64,000 nucleotides of DNA from a virus: positions 1 to 64,000 of the IMG/VR virus record IMGVR_UViG_3300028840_003067. The stretch is one strand, 5' to 3'. The notes under the pieces were generated by a model. It saw nothing but the letters and a program-made list of their open reading frames with translations, was not told where the DNA came from and ran no database searches. Shown in pieces: positions 29,376 through 38,589 of the stretch; position 1 is the first letter of the stretch, and every line of letters begins with the position of its first letter. The translations under genes and the position numbers were made by a program.

Positions 29376-29853
29376 ACGACAAACCAAATGGGACCGACGC
29401 TTCCTCCAATTGGCGGAGCACATTGCCCAATGGTCCAAAGATCCAAGCACCAAAGTTGGTGCCGTTCTCGTGCAAGACGGGAACGTCGTCGTGGGTCTTG
29501 GCTACAACGGGTTCCCGCGTGGGGTGCGCGATGATGCCGATCGATACGAGGACCGAGACACGAAATACAAGATGGTCGTGCACGCGGAAGTGAACGCGGT
29601 GCTCATGGCCGGTGAACGCGCACGAGGAGCCACGTTGTACGTGTGGCCGTCCTTCCTGGTCCCACCGATTTGCAATGAGTGTTGTAAGATGGCGATTCAA
29701 GCCGGTGTGGTCAAGATCGTGGGGTATGAAGTTGCAGAGGACCAATTGACCGAACGACAACTCAGGTGGAAAGATTCGATCCTCGTGTCTCGTACCATGT
29801 GTGAAGAGGCGGGGATTTTAATGAAGGGGATCAATGGAGGATATTATGAGTAA
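29368..29853 (+). CDS. dCMP deaminase
   Basis: It encodes 161 residues from GTG at 29368 (GGAGAGG upstream; a TTG at 29353 is possible). The zinc site is HAEVNAV (catalytic His and Glu) with PPICNECC, of the CDA/dCMP deaminase type; STKVGAVLV is typical of the family. It turns dCMP into dUMP, the substrate of the ThyX encoded near 12 kb. It overlaps the membrane protein by eight bases. Confidence 0.93.
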   Translation: MNERQTKWDRRFLQLAEHIAQWSKDPSTKVGAVLVQDGNVVVGLGYNGFPRGVRDDADRYEDRDTKYKMVVHAEVNAVLMAGERARGATLYVWPSFLVPPICNECCKMAIQAGVVKIVGYEVAEDQLTERQLRWKDSILVSRTMCEEAGILMKGINGGYYE

Positions 29854-30136
29854 CATCGGACCGGCACGCGTTTTTAGTCTCCCGTATGGGATCCGTCTTC
29901 TTTCGAACGGCTACCTTGAAGTCTTTAATCGAGAGTGGCAGACGATTGGTGGGCCGTTTAAGTTTCTCACGTCTGGGGGGAAAGCGTTTACGCCAAAGAG
30001 CGAGCGAGACGCGTTTATGTTTTACAATGACGCGACCAATCCCACACGGACCGCAAAAAACATGGAAGTGTACCTGAAAAAACTCTCGCAATTTATGAAG
30101 CGTGAGACGGAATGGCATGAAGGAGCGAACCAATGA
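29846..30136 (+). CDS. Small protein, unknown
   Basis: It encodes 96 residues from the ATG at 29846; TGGAGG is upstream. It is alpha-beta with a basic helical end. It lies between dCMP deaminase and a P-loop kinase, overlapping both by a few bases. No family is recognised. Confidence 0.65.
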   Translation: MSNIGPARVFSLPYGIRLLSNGYLEVFNREWQTIGGPFKFLTSGGKAFTPKSERDAFMFYNDATNPTRTAKNMEVYLKKLSQFMKRETEWHEGANQ

Positions 30137-30717
30137 AAATCGCCTTTACAGGATCAGGGGGAACCGGCAAAACAACGATGGCGAAATACCTCTCCGAGAA
30201 GTGGGACGTGCCGTACATCGGCAGTGTCTCACGGGAAGTCATGGCCGAAATGAATGTGCTGCATGAAGATGCACAAGAATCCATGACAGAAGGTATGCTG
30301 CTGGAATTACAGCACGCCATTATGCAGCGTCGAAAGGATAAGATCGCAGGCCGAACCTCGTATGTGACCGACCGGTGTGCGCTCGACAACTATGTGTACG
30401 CGCTGCGTCGGTGTGGGGCCGCGATGACCGAAGAGGCCCGTCAAAAATGGGAAGCGTTGGCCGTCGAAGACTTACTCTCGCACGACCTCGTCTTCTACGC
30501 TCCCGCGGGTTTGTTTCGCGTCGAAGACGACGGGACGCGCACTGTGAGTCCGTCTCACCAATCGTTAATGGATCTGGCGATGTATGGGTTCCTCTGCAAG
30601 CATGGGTTTGATCGATGCGCGGAGACGATACACATTCTCAGTATGCCCGACCTTGACCGGCGGAAAGCCTACTGTGACGCGCTGTGTTCGGAGTTATACG
30701 CGCTACAAGATGAGTAA
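30133..30717 (+). CDS. P-loop nucleotide or nucleoside kinase
   Basis: It encodes 194 residues. The P-loop GSGGTGKTT is at residues 7-15, YVTDRCALDNY is the DRx base-sensing site typical of deoxynucleoside kinases, AAA_28 and NadR-like ATPases, and a lid region follows. In this neighbourhood it most likely phosphorylates a deoxynucleotide. The exact substrate cannot be read from the sequence. Confidence 0.8.
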   Translation: MKIAFTGSGGTGKTTMAKYLSEKWDVPYIGSVSREVMAEMNVLHEDAQESMTEGMLLELQHAIMQRRKDKIAGRTSYVTDRCALDNYVYALRRCGAAMTEEARQKWEALAVEDLLSHDLVFYAPAGLFRVEDDGTRTVSPSHQSLMDLAMYGFLCKHGFDRCAETIHILSMPDLDRRKAYCDALCSELYALQDE

Positions 30718-30722
30718 CACGT

Positions 30723-30893
30723 ATGCCGTTATCGCTTGTCCCGTGTGAACATTATTGGCTAGAAATGGTGCGTCGGGCGACGACCACGGTCGCTATCTGC
30801 AAGCACTGTCGCAAACGCGGGGAGTTTACGCAGGAGGAATGGAAACAACTCGCGGCAAGGGGCGCATGTCTCAACAAACCGATCCGTGTCTAA
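30723..30893 (+). CDS. Zinc micro-protein (CKHC)
   Basis: It encodes 56 residues. C8 and CKHC (27-30), then GEFTQEEWKQL, resemble a small zinc finger with a following helix. The ribosome site is weak. It overlaps the next gene by 28 bases. Confidence 0.5.
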   Translation: MPLSLVPCEHYWLEMVRRATTTVAICKHCRKRGEFTQEEWKQLAARGACLNKPIRV

Positions 30894-31219
30894 TTCCACC
30901 TGAGCTTATACCGGCATTGGTGCGCGGCTTGAAAGCGTATACCGAAGTCTGGACGCTCGAAGAGCCGCACACACGGATTGGTTGGCTGAAGCTCCAACCT
31001 CCATCTGCGCCGTTCCTCCGTCTTCCGATTCTCTTTTCGTTGGGTGACTATGCGAAGGATCCCCTGCGTCCGACTCCGATCGTGACGCTACACGTGCTTC
31101 CGTATCGAGATGAGCATGGTGTGATTACGGTGTTTGGTGTCTCGCGTCAGGAGGCCCAATATTTGTGGCGCGTCAAAGAGTTTTGGGCTTCAGATCCGAC
31201 GCGGTTACCCAAGCTTTGA
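30866..31219 (+). CDS. Last plus-strand protein, unknown
   Basis: It encodes 117 residues from the ATG at 30866 (AAGGGG upstream). It opens with MSQQTDPCLIPPELIPALV and is alpha-beta. Its stop lies inside the 3' end of the convergent minus-strand gene (15-base overlap), with no terminator between the two arms. Confidence 0.65.
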   Translation: MSQQTDPCLIPPELIPALVRGLKAYTEVWTLEEPHTRIGWLKLQPPSAPFLRLPILFSLGDYAKDPLRPTPIVTLHVLPYRDEHGVITVFGVSRQEAQYLWRVKEFWASDPTRLPKL

Positions 31220-31546
31220 GAGAAAGAGTCCGACCCCACCTGTCACGAGAGCCCCAATCGCTGCCCATAACGTTTTCCACATATTCGACACTTTATTATC
31301 GAGATCGTGCACTTTTGTCGTGATCCCAGGAGACCCTTGAATGCCGTACAACCGTTCTTGCATGAGCTTCACATCTTGGTGAATCATGTCGTCAATCGCT
31401 TTGTGCTCACGAAGTTCGATCAACAGCGTTTGTAAAGCTTTCTGGTTCTCGTGAAAGAGCACCGCGTTCTCGTGAACGGCTGCGGTGACTCGTTCCACGT
31501 CTTTCGACAGTGAGATTATCATTGCCTCTGGTGACTCCAATGCCAT
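31205..31546 (-). CDS. XhlA-like coiled-coil membrane protein
   Basis: It encodes 113 residues from the ATG at 31546 (AAGGAAGGCGG before it). Residues 15-80 are a long helical coiled coil; residues about 90-110 (TLWAAIGALVTGGVGLFLS) form one membrane segment at the C-terminus. This layout is that of haemolysin XhlA-type proteins, which help holins. It is the last gene of the late operon, directly behind a fibre gene. Confidence 0.65.
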   Translation of the reverse strand: MALESPEAMIISLSKDVERVTAAVHENAVLFHENQKALQTLLIELREHKAIDDMIHQDVKLMQERLYGIQGSPGITTKVHDLDNKVSNMWKTLWAAIGALVTGGVGLFLSKLG

Positions 31547-31559
31547 AACCCGCCTTCCT

Positions 31560-32678
31560 TTACACGATCCGGTACCATTGTGTTCCGTTACAGAACACCA
31601 TAGCCACATCGTACTGTGAGGCTAAACTCACACTGCCTGCTCCGTTGATGTTACTACCGTTTCCGCTGAGGGTGACGGCGTTTGCACTTGCGTCGATTTT
31701 GATGGCGATGACGATTTTGTCGGCACTGCTGGCGGCAGCGGGGAGGTTGAGCGTGAACGCACCACCAGTGGCATCGCCCGTAGCAATGACCGTATCCGCG
31801 ATAGTGGTTGGTCCTGACGTGTAGTTCGTGACCTTCCACCCAATATCGCCGAGAGCATGGAGAAGGAAAGTGGGAGCGCCTCCGAAGCCGAACTTTTGGT
31901 CTGTGGCACTGTTGCCGAATTGGACGTTGTCATTGGTATTCACCTTTGCAATGTTGACGTTCCCTGTACCGGCATTGTTGCGACCGATGAGCCAATTGTC
32001 GTTGGCGAGTCGAACGGACGTTGCCGGTAATGCGAGGATATCATCGGACGCAATCGTGAGCGAGAAATCAGCCGTGTTGCCGTTGTTCCGCCATGCCACG
32101 AGTTGCCCGTTCGCAAGACGAATCACGCCAGCCGCGGCGGGATTCGTGGCGCTGCCTTTTAATGCGGTACCGAGGGTGATCTGGTCGATCGTCGGGGTTG
32201 TCGTCCATGCCGGTACGTCTGTGGCAACTTGAAGGATGGCCCCATTGGACCCAATCACGAGCTTCGAGAGTGTATCGACGGCGCTCGCGTAGAGCGTGTC
32301 ACCTTTTGCGTAGGTCGATTGTGCCGTTCCGCCTTTCGTGGCGGCGAGCGCACCGGTCAACGCGAAGGTACTGAGATTGATTTCGGTGAGTGGATTGGCG
32401 AAGGCCGCGGTGACGGGTGCCAGAATCGAGTCTCCCGCTGAGAAGGCGGATCCACTCGTGCCTTCCTGAGCACGAACGATCGTGAACGTCCCACCAGACC
32501 GAGACGTGAGATGCACCACTTCAAAGGTTGTGCCGTTATCGATGACGCAGACCTGCCAATCGCCAGCAGTCGGGGACGCAAAGGCCGACCCGTCCGTGAC
32601 GGTGATGGAGGTCTGACCGCCGGTAATACCCGCCGCCAGAGTCGTCCGCGCAAAGTTTGTGAAGACTTGTTTCGCCAT
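31560..32678 (-). CDS. Tail fibre or virion surface protein
   Basis: It encodes 372 residues, rich in Ala, Gly, Thr and Asn with short repeated strands. The N-terminal 100 residues (TLAAGITGGQTSITVTDG, then EVVHLTSRSGGTFTIVRAQ) match a motif common at the start of phage fibre proteins. The ending VFCNGTQWYRIV is typical of fibre C-termini. It probably forms a trimeric fibre at the tail tip. Confidence 0.75.
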   Translation of the reverse strand: MAKQVFTNFARTTLAAGITGGQTSITVTDGSAFASPTAGDWQVCVIDNGTTFEVVHLTSRSGGTFTIVRAQEGTSGSAFSAGDSILAPVTAAFANPLTEINLSTFALTGALAATKGGTAQSTYAKGDTLYASAVDTLSKLVIGSNGAILQVATDVPAWTTTPTIDQITLGTALKGSATNPAAAGVIRLANGQLVAWRNNGNTADFSLTIASDDILALPATSVRLANDNWLIGRNNAGTGNVNIAKVNTNDNVQFGNSATDQKFGFGGAPTFLLHALGDIGWKVTNYTSGPTTIADTVIATGDATGGAFTLNLPAAASSADKIVIAIKIDASANAVTLSGNGSNINGAGSVSLASQYDVAMVFCNGTQWYRIV

Positions 32679-32703
32679 AGTTCTCCTAGTGTAGCAAAAT
32701 TCC

Positions 32704-32988
32704 CTATGGAATCAAACCGGTATCTTGGAACCCGTAACGTGGCTGTTTATGGTTGCCTACCACGCTAAACAGATGGGCTTGTTGCTCGATACGCGGTAAT
32801 GGGAACACCCGCTTCGGTGGGGGTTCGAGTTGGATCAACACGTCTGCGAAGACCTGCGTGACGCGGACCTTGGGGTCGTTCGACCGCAACATGAGTTCCG
32901 CGGAGATATTCGTCAACGAGACATCATCTGATGTCGCATTTTCGTAGGCAACTTCGGCTCCGACTGAGGTAATCCGATATTCCGCCAT
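32704..32988 (-). CDS. Small virion-associated protein
   Basis: It encodes 94 residues. It begins MAEYRITSVGAEVAY, a strand pattern often found in small phage tail-tip proteins; it ends without a helix. Position between fibre and spike genes suggests a baseplate or adaptor part. Confidence 0.6.
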   Translation of the reverse strand: MAEYRITSVGAEVAYENATSDDVSLTNISAELMLRSNDPKVRVTQVFADVLIQLEPPPKRVFPLPRIEQQAHLFSVVGNHKQPRYGFQDTGLIP

Positions 32989-34067
32989 TAGGCTAACTCC
33001 ACTCCGGCTTCAACGCCATTGACTGTGGTCTGTGACCAGGCCCCACCGAGACTGTCTTTATCGAAGATTTGTTTCATCATACCCCGTTTGTAGGCATAGT
33101 TGACTTCAAGGGCCGCGCTCTGTTGCACACCGGACGCATCGCGCAAGCGGAGCTTGATATCTTTTCCCAGGTGACTATACCGTTGAGGCACCGCATTGAC
33201 ACCCACCGCGATTGGCACTTCCGGATCGCTCACAGAAATGTCCCCCATCGTGTACTCGTCAATATGACCGGCGGTCGAGGATTCGATATAGGTCGTGTCG
33301 CTATCCGGTTCATCTTCATCGACGGCTTGAAAGTTCGAGCCGGTGTTGGGGGTGAAGTTGTTCGTGGTGCCGTTCGCGGTCGGGGAGATCCGATCAATTC
33401 GGATCGGTCCGAGAAACGTGTTCGGTGTGGCTCCGGCTGGATCCATGATGTAGAGATCGTCATATTTGAGACTATTGCCAGCCCACGGCTTGTACAAGCC
33501 CACCGACCGAATCGTCGTCGCGTCTTGCTTCGTATCAAGACCAGTGGCTTCATGCACCGTAATGCCGTTCTTCCGGACCGTCCAGGCTCCGAGCGTGTCA
33601 TGGATCCGCACATAAAATTCGAGGAACGACCAGACACCGGCCTGCAACACGACGGGCGTCGTGGTCGAGACCGCGGTCGTATAGCGCACGAGGCGTAAAT
33701 GGCCAGTGGTGTCCGAATCAATGAAGAGGCCAGGAAAGTTTTCATACGCATTCGTCACGAATTGGCACACGTACCCTGCGCCGGTAAATCCTGGCAAGGC
33801 CCCACACTTAAACCACATGCCGACGATGACTTCCTCTAAACAAAAGGCAGGGCCAAGGACGACCCCTTCATTTGCATTCGTGCCCAAATTAAAGTGTCGC
33901 CCACCAAACTTTCCACCGGTCCCGACGACCTGTGAACGGTTGGCCGCTGTGGTGGAGGCGTCCATGTAGTTGAGCGCGATACGTGGGCGTGGTCCTCCGC
34001 CTCCGCCCCATGTGAGCGGAGCTTCAACCGGCAGTCCATCCCATCCTTCCATATGAATAATTGACAT
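32988..34067 (-). CDS. LamG-like spike protein, paralogue 1
   Basis: It encodes 359 residues. It starts with the shared HMEGWD element, has a beta-rich middle like a LamG/concanavalin sandwich (SFLEFYVRIHDTLGAWTVRK), and closes with the shared WSQTTVNGVEAGVE end. It is one of three tandem paralogues (with the two genes transcribed just before it). All probably bind a surface sugar or protein. Its start overlaps the previous stop. Confidence 0.7.
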   Translation of the reverse strand: MSIIHMEGWDGLPVEAPLTWGGGGGPRPRIALNYMDASTTAANRSQVVGTGGKFGGRHFNLGTNANEGVVLGPAFCLEEVIVGMWFKCGALPGFTGAGYVCQFVTNAYENFPGLFIDSDTTGHLRLVRYTTAVSTTTPVVLQAGVWSFLEFYVRIHDTLGAWTVRKNGITVHEATGLDTKQDATTIRSVGLYKPWAGNSLKYDDLYIMDPAGATPNTFLGPIRIDRISPTANGTTNNFTPNTGSNFQAVDEDEPDSDTTYIESSTAGHIDEYTMGDISVSDPEVPIAVGVNAVPQRYSHLGKDIKLRLRDASGVQQSAALEVNYAYKRGMMKQIFDKDSLGGAWSQTTVNGVEAGVELA

Positions 34068-35161
34068 TAGGCCCTCGACTCGATTCCAATTTGTAGGTTA
34101 TTCAAATCTGTCTGATCCCATGCACCCCCATCGGGCGCGAGGGTATAGTACTCTTTCTTATGACGCCAGTTTCCCTGCGGGGGCACGAAGTCCGCGCTAT
34201 TCACGACGGTCGTCCCGTCACTGATCCGAAGTCGCGCCTTCAGGGTGTTGGCGCGGTTGGCTCGTACGCGTGCGTTGACGCCGACGGCAATGATTTCTTC
34301 CGTCGACCCAAGTGTGTAGGTCTCACAATTATAGGAGTCGATGTTGGCCGCGGTCGCGGTATGCACGTAGGTCGTGGTATCGTCCGGTGCGTTCCCTTCA
34401 TCAACACGATCATAGTTGGCGGAGCCGGTCCCGACGGCAGTCCATGCGGAGTTCGAGCCAGCCGCGTTCGGGCGCAAGGGACGAATCTCGTGACGCCCAA
34501 CACGGGTATCGCTGAAGATCATGTCCGCAACGGGCGTTGACGGAATCGACCCACCCATTGCGAAATGAATGCGGTTGAACGTCGTGGCTCCGGCAAATCC
34601 TCGTGTATCGAATCCCGCCCGATGCCACACCGTTTGGCCGTTCTGCCATACGCGAATCTCACCGGTTGATGCGTGAAGTTTGAAATACACTTCCCAATGG
34701 GACCACTCCGGACCGTTTACCGAATGGTACAGATGGGTACCCGCCGAGCCACGAACAGTCGTGACATGCTCGACAAGACCGGTATAGCTGCCAGCGGTCG
34801 CGTTCGTCTTGAGAATCTCCACGGATCCGTTGCCGCCGAATGATTTAATGCAGAACATGAATCCCGCGTCAAACGTCTCGGTATCTTGAAACTCAAGAAA
34901 CTGTTCCAGGTTATCGGCGTTGTTCACGTTATGGTTCGACCACCACGCGCCGTAGATTTCACTGATGTTGCTCCCGATATCAATATGCCACGGCAACAGA
35001 ATACCGGCAGTCGTATACCCTGGACGGCCAAAGTTATCATTCGACGTGCTGATGGTCGAGGGGTTCAACCCGCCGCTGACCGCACCATACCCGATACCGG
35101 CTTGTACCGGTCCGGCGTTCGCGTATTGGTCCCATCCTTCTGCGCCATAGATCGTTGGCAT
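34067..35161 (-). CDS. LamG-like spike protein, paralogue 2
   Basis: It encodes 364 residues. It has the same plan as its neighbours: GAEGWDQY near the start, a beta-sandwich middle (WEVYFKLHASTGEIRVWQNG) and WDQTDLNNLQIGIESRA at the end. Identity to the other two copies looks low outside these ends, so the duplications are old or the copies have diverged under selection. Confidence 0.7.
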   Translation of the reverse strand: MPTIYGAEGWDQYANAGPVQAGIGYGAVSGGLNPSTISTSNDNFGRPGYTTAGILLPWHIDIGSNISEIYGAWWSNHNVNNADNLEQFLEFQDTETFDAGFMFCIKSFGGNGSVEILKTNATAGSYTGLVEHVTTVRGSAGTHLYHSVNGPEWSHWEVYFKLHASTGEIRVWQNGQTVWHRAGFDTRGFAGATTFNRIHFAMGGSIPSTPVADMIFSDTRVGRHEIRPLRPNAAGSNSAWTAVGTGSANYDRVDEGNAPDDTTTYVHTATAANIDSYNCETYTLGSTEEIIAVGVNARVRANRANTLKARLRISDGTTVVNSADFVPPQGNWRHKKEYYTLAPDGGAWDQTDLNNLQIGIESRA

Positions 35162-36183
35162 TATGCTGAAATCTCCAATGAGGCGATGAGGTTATCTAAA
35201 TCCGTATCATCCCATGATGTGCCGTCAGGCGCAAGTTCTCGAACGTACGAGAAGAAGCGATACCCTGAGACACCCGTCATGGCGGCAGATGAGACGACGT
35301 TCGTCCCGTCTTCTAAACGGGTGATGAGCTTGTTGGTCGACGAGGCGTTGTTCTCGCCGCGGACCTGAAGCTGCACACCGAGAATCGTGCGGGTGTCACT
35401 GTTATCCGGCATCGTGTACTTATCGATATGCCCGACGGTATTACTCGACACGTAGGTCGTGGCATCGTCAGGAGAGGCTCCGTCATCCACTTCCGTATAA
35501 TGGGTGGACCCGCCTGTTGCGGTGAAGTTCAACGTGCCTCCGTCCCCATTCGGCGTAAACGGCACGACTTCAAACGGTTTCAAGAAGGTGGACACACCGG
35601 TTCGGATGATCGTGTCTCCCCAATCACAAATGCCGAGGAGACTGACTCGCCCCACATCGATGTTGCCTGAACCGGTCCGTGTATCGATGTTCGTCTTATC
35701 GCACAACGTCATGCCGTCGAGTTCAATCTTGACGGCTCCCACCGTGTCACTAATTTTGACGTACATCTGCAAGAATTGCCACACGCCCTTGATGACGCCG
35801 CCGCCCCCAACGGTTGAGAACATCGGGACACCATTATTCGGCATGATCCGGAACGATCCGTTTCGATTTTGGCCACCGTGTAACGAGATATGGTTGGCGA
35901 ATAAATCCGAGTTGGCAAATTCGAGATAGAAGTGGTTCACCGTTGACGGACTCCGAAACCACGTCGAGACGACACACTCCGCGTTCCCTGTAAACACATA
36001 CGACCGCATCGCGTTATTCGTGGCACACGCGAGGTATTGCCGTGAGAATGGGTCAGACGCCGCGGACGGGATCGTCGCGGTCCCAAATCCACCCGCCGAC
36101 CATCCCTGCCCTCCTGAGACGTTCAGGTCGACGTTGGCATTATTCTTGTGGTAGTCCCACCCTTCGATTAAGACGACGGCCAT
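35161..36183 (-). CDS. LamG-like spike protein, paralogue 3
   Basis: It encodes 340 residues. It begins MAVVLIEGWDYHKNN, holds the same LQMYVKISDTVGAVKIELDG strand set and ends WDDTDLDNLIASLEISA. It is first of the three in transcription order, and each of the next two starts on its predecessor's stop. Confidence 0.7.
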   Translation of the reverse strand: MAVVLIEGWDYHKNNANVDLNVSGGQGWSAGGFGTATIPSAASDPFSRQYLACATNNAMRSYVFTGNAECVVSTWFRSPSTVNHFYLEFANSDLFANHISLHGGQNRNGSFRIMPNNGVPMFSTVGGGGVIKGVWQFLQMYVKISDTVGAVKIELDGMTLCDKTNIDTRTGSGNIDVGRVSLLGICDWGDTIIRTGVSTFLKPFEVVPFTPNGDGGTLNFTATGGSTHYTEVDDGASPDDATTYVSSNTVGHIDKYTMPDNSDTRTILGVQLQVRGENNASSTNKLITRLEDGTNVVSSAAMTGVSGYRFFSYVRELAPDGTSWDDTDLDNLIASLEISA

Positions 36184-36195
36184 ACACGTGCTCCT

Positions 36196-38052
36196 TTACG
36201 CGAACTGCTCACTAATCAGGTCAAAGGTAAACGTTCCGTTGTTCGTGGCATCTTTATTCACGATCCGAATATGGAGTTCGACCGTGGCGTCCAGGTCTTC
36301 ATAAAACCACGGCAGACGATCGGTATATACCCGACTACTTGCTGCGGGATCCACGTCGGCGGCTTTGTACAAGAGGTCCGCGGCGGCGAAGGTATCCTTC
36401 GCATAAATTTCCAGATCATAGAGACCCGTCATCGTCGCGCCGGTCTCCGTGGCTTTCAAGGTGTGCACCAACCCACGGTTGATGAACGCGGTCAGATTAA
36501 AGCTCGTGGTCGTATTCGCCGTGGCGACATTCCCCGCGCTTTGGAACGTATCGCGTCGTGATCCTGTACCGGTGACTTTCTTGAAGTACCCACACAGGAA
36601 GATCCGCACATTGGCAGTACCGGCACCGGACGCGGTGACAATGTATTCATATCCGATTGTGCCAGCCCCATCATCACCAGGAATCACGATGGTCGCCACA
36701 TCATCTTGTTCGTTCGTCCCACCCCAGACCGTGTAACTCTTCGTGGGAGCCGCGGCGTCACCATATTTTCTGAACTTCACATTCACGCCAGCACCAGGTG
36801 ACGAGTCCCAGAACTGGACCCGCAGCACCAAGGCTTCGACCCCTTGGGGTGCGTCCGTAATAATGTTGTCCCCTGTTGGCCCGATATCTTCTTGAACGTA
36901 CCCCCCGTCCGAACTGATGGCCAACCGTTCAACTAATTGCGTGGGGTCGTTCTTCGAGACATATGATGTCAAGCCTTGTGTGCCGATGTCTGCGCTCCCT
37001 GTCCCAATCTCTTGAAAGGTGGAGCCGTCATTCGTAAATTCCCATTTATCGGTGGCTTCGTTCCATCGGAGACTCGCATCCGCACTTGAGCCGCGCTCAA
37101 CCGAGAACAGGCAATTTGACGAGGGTGCACCGGTATGCAATCGATTCAGCTTAAACTCGGTGTTGTCCGTCCCCAGATCGGTATTCTGGGTATGCCCCCC
37201 GCCTCCGCCTCCACCGGCTCGTGCCCATGTCCGTTGATCGGTGACGACACTAATCGTTCCACCTGACGTTGTCACGGTGAAGAGCGGGATACGTCCGGCT
37301 GTAAACGCGGTCGTGTTCTTCGAGACAACACCGGTCCCAGGATGCACTTCGACATAATTGGTCGTGGCGTCTGTCAGGAGCACCGTCCCGTCAGCGGTCG
37401 TGGTGACCACGTTATCGTTATGCACTTTCCCGCCGAAGTACCCGAAGTTGAGTCCGGAATGGCTTCCCGCATCTTCCGCATAGTACCCGCTGATGGTTCC
37501 CGCCAACGCTTCGATTGCGGCCAGCCGATCCGCTACGCTCAGGTAGCTCCCCAACATCCCGTTGTAGTCATCGCCGTCGAGGAGAATGTCGGCAGTCGCG
37601 GAGTAAAACGTCACGGCACTGACCACATGCGTCGTATCGTTCCATGAGAACGACCACACGGTATCAGCACCGGCTGAAGAATTTACGGTTGGGACACCAC
37701 CGGTCGGTACATCGACGTACAAGGTGCTGGTCGAGAAGGCATCAAGGGGAACCAGTGTGGTTGTCCCCGCGCTCCGAAACTCGGTGCCGGAATAATATGC
37801 ACCCGCGGCAATACTGAGATTGTACGGTGGACCGGTCAACGTTGCGGCAACCGGCTTATAGGACGCCTTCCCAAAAATTCCGTTCCGATCAAACAGTTGA
37901 TCCACACGAAGATCGCGTGTCCCGACGCTCGCGTTGTTCAGCGAGTCACTCAGGCTGTTGACCGCACCTTCGATGAGGGTGTAGTTCCCTTCATGATCGA
38001 CGGCGTAGGATGTGGATCCTTGAAATGTCTTCACTAACGTAATCAATGCCAT
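36196..38052 (-). CDS. Large fibre or virion protein
   Basis: It encodes 618 residues. The first part (SYAVDHEGNYTLIEGAVNSLSD, given in part) resembles an adaptor end; the middle is Gly/Thr-rich with a GGGGGG run; the last third is beta-rich. There is no enzymatic motif. It lies between the spike trio and a small tail protein. It probably belongs to the same tail-tip complex. Confidence 0.7.
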   Translation of the reverse strand: MALITLVKTFQGSTSYAVDHEGNYTLIEGAVNSLSDSLNNASVGTRDLRVDQLFDRNGIFGKASYKPVAATLTGPPYNLSIAAGAYYSGTEFRSAGTTTLVPLDAFSTSTLYVDVPTGGVPTVNSSAGADTVWSFSWNDTTHVVSAVTFYSATADILLDGDDYNGMLGSYLSVADRLAAIEALAGTISGYYAEDAGSHSGLNFGYFGGKVHNDNVVTTTADGTVLLTDATTNYVEVHPGTGVVSKNTTAFTAGRIPLFTVTTSGGTISVVTDQRTWARAGGGGGGGHTQNTDLGTDNTEFKLNRLHTGAPSSNCLFSVERGSSADASLRWNEATDKWEFTNDGSTFQEIGTGSADIGTQGLTSYVSKNDPTQLVERLAISSDGGYVQEDIGPTGDNIITDAPQGVEALVLRVQFWDSSPGAGVNVKFRKYGDAAAPTKSYTVWGGTNEQDDVATIVIPGDDGAGTIGYEYIVTASGAGTANVRIFLCGYFKKVTGTGSRRDTFQSAGNVATANTTTSFNLTAFINRGLVHTLKATETGATMTGLYDLEIYAKDTFAAADLLYKAADVDPAASSRVYTDRLPWFYEDLDATVELHIRIVNKDATNNGTFTFDLISEQFA

Positions 38053-38061
38053 AACAACTCC

Positions 38062-38589
38062 TTATGGTAACGCCAAGACTGTGAGTAGATTCCCGTTCGC
38101 ATCGAATTTTCCCATCACACCGTACGGTAATTGTCCGTACGCAAACCCTCCATTCAACGCGGGTGTCCCAAGTTCCGTATATGTGAGCGGTCGGTAGGTG
38201 GATCCGTACGTCTGTGTCGCCCCAAGTGTGATACCCACATCGCTATACGTGACTTCCACAACCACAATTTGCCCGTTGACGATGGCCGCGACGCCGACGA
38301 TCTCATACCCACGCCGAGCTTCTAAGCGTCGAAGTCTGAGCTTGGTGCTCGGTCCAGTTTTATGTACGCCGTGTGACGCGTCAGCAATCGGGACCGCTTT
38401 CACAATCTGTGCAGAGTCGGGTCGAGTTCCGCTCAAATCCAAGTCAACATCCATTACCCAAATAAACTGCTTGAGACCCACATCGAACCATTTGTAAGCC
38501 GGTGACGCGCTGGTACCAATGATTTCGGTCGCGGACCGATCAATACGGGTATCAATCAGGGTAATGAGGGGCTCGCGTAACCTTGTCAT
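38062..38589 (-). CDS. Tail-tip protein, unknown
   Basis: It encodes 175 residues. It is beta-rich with few Lys, and ends in a Gly/Tyr-rich part (ALNGGFAYGQLPYG). Its start overlaps the stop of the hub-like gene. It is likely a baseplate or fibre-attachment protein by position. Confidence 0.6.
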   Translation of the reverse strand: MTRLREPLITLIDTRIDRSATEIIGTSASPAYKWFDVGLKQFIWVMDVDLDLSGTRPDSAQIVKAVPIADASHGVHKTGPSTKLRLRRLEARRGYEIVGVAAIVNGQIVVVEVTYSDVGITLGATQTYGSTYRPLTYTELGTPALNGGFAYGQLPYGVMGKFDANGNLLTVLALP

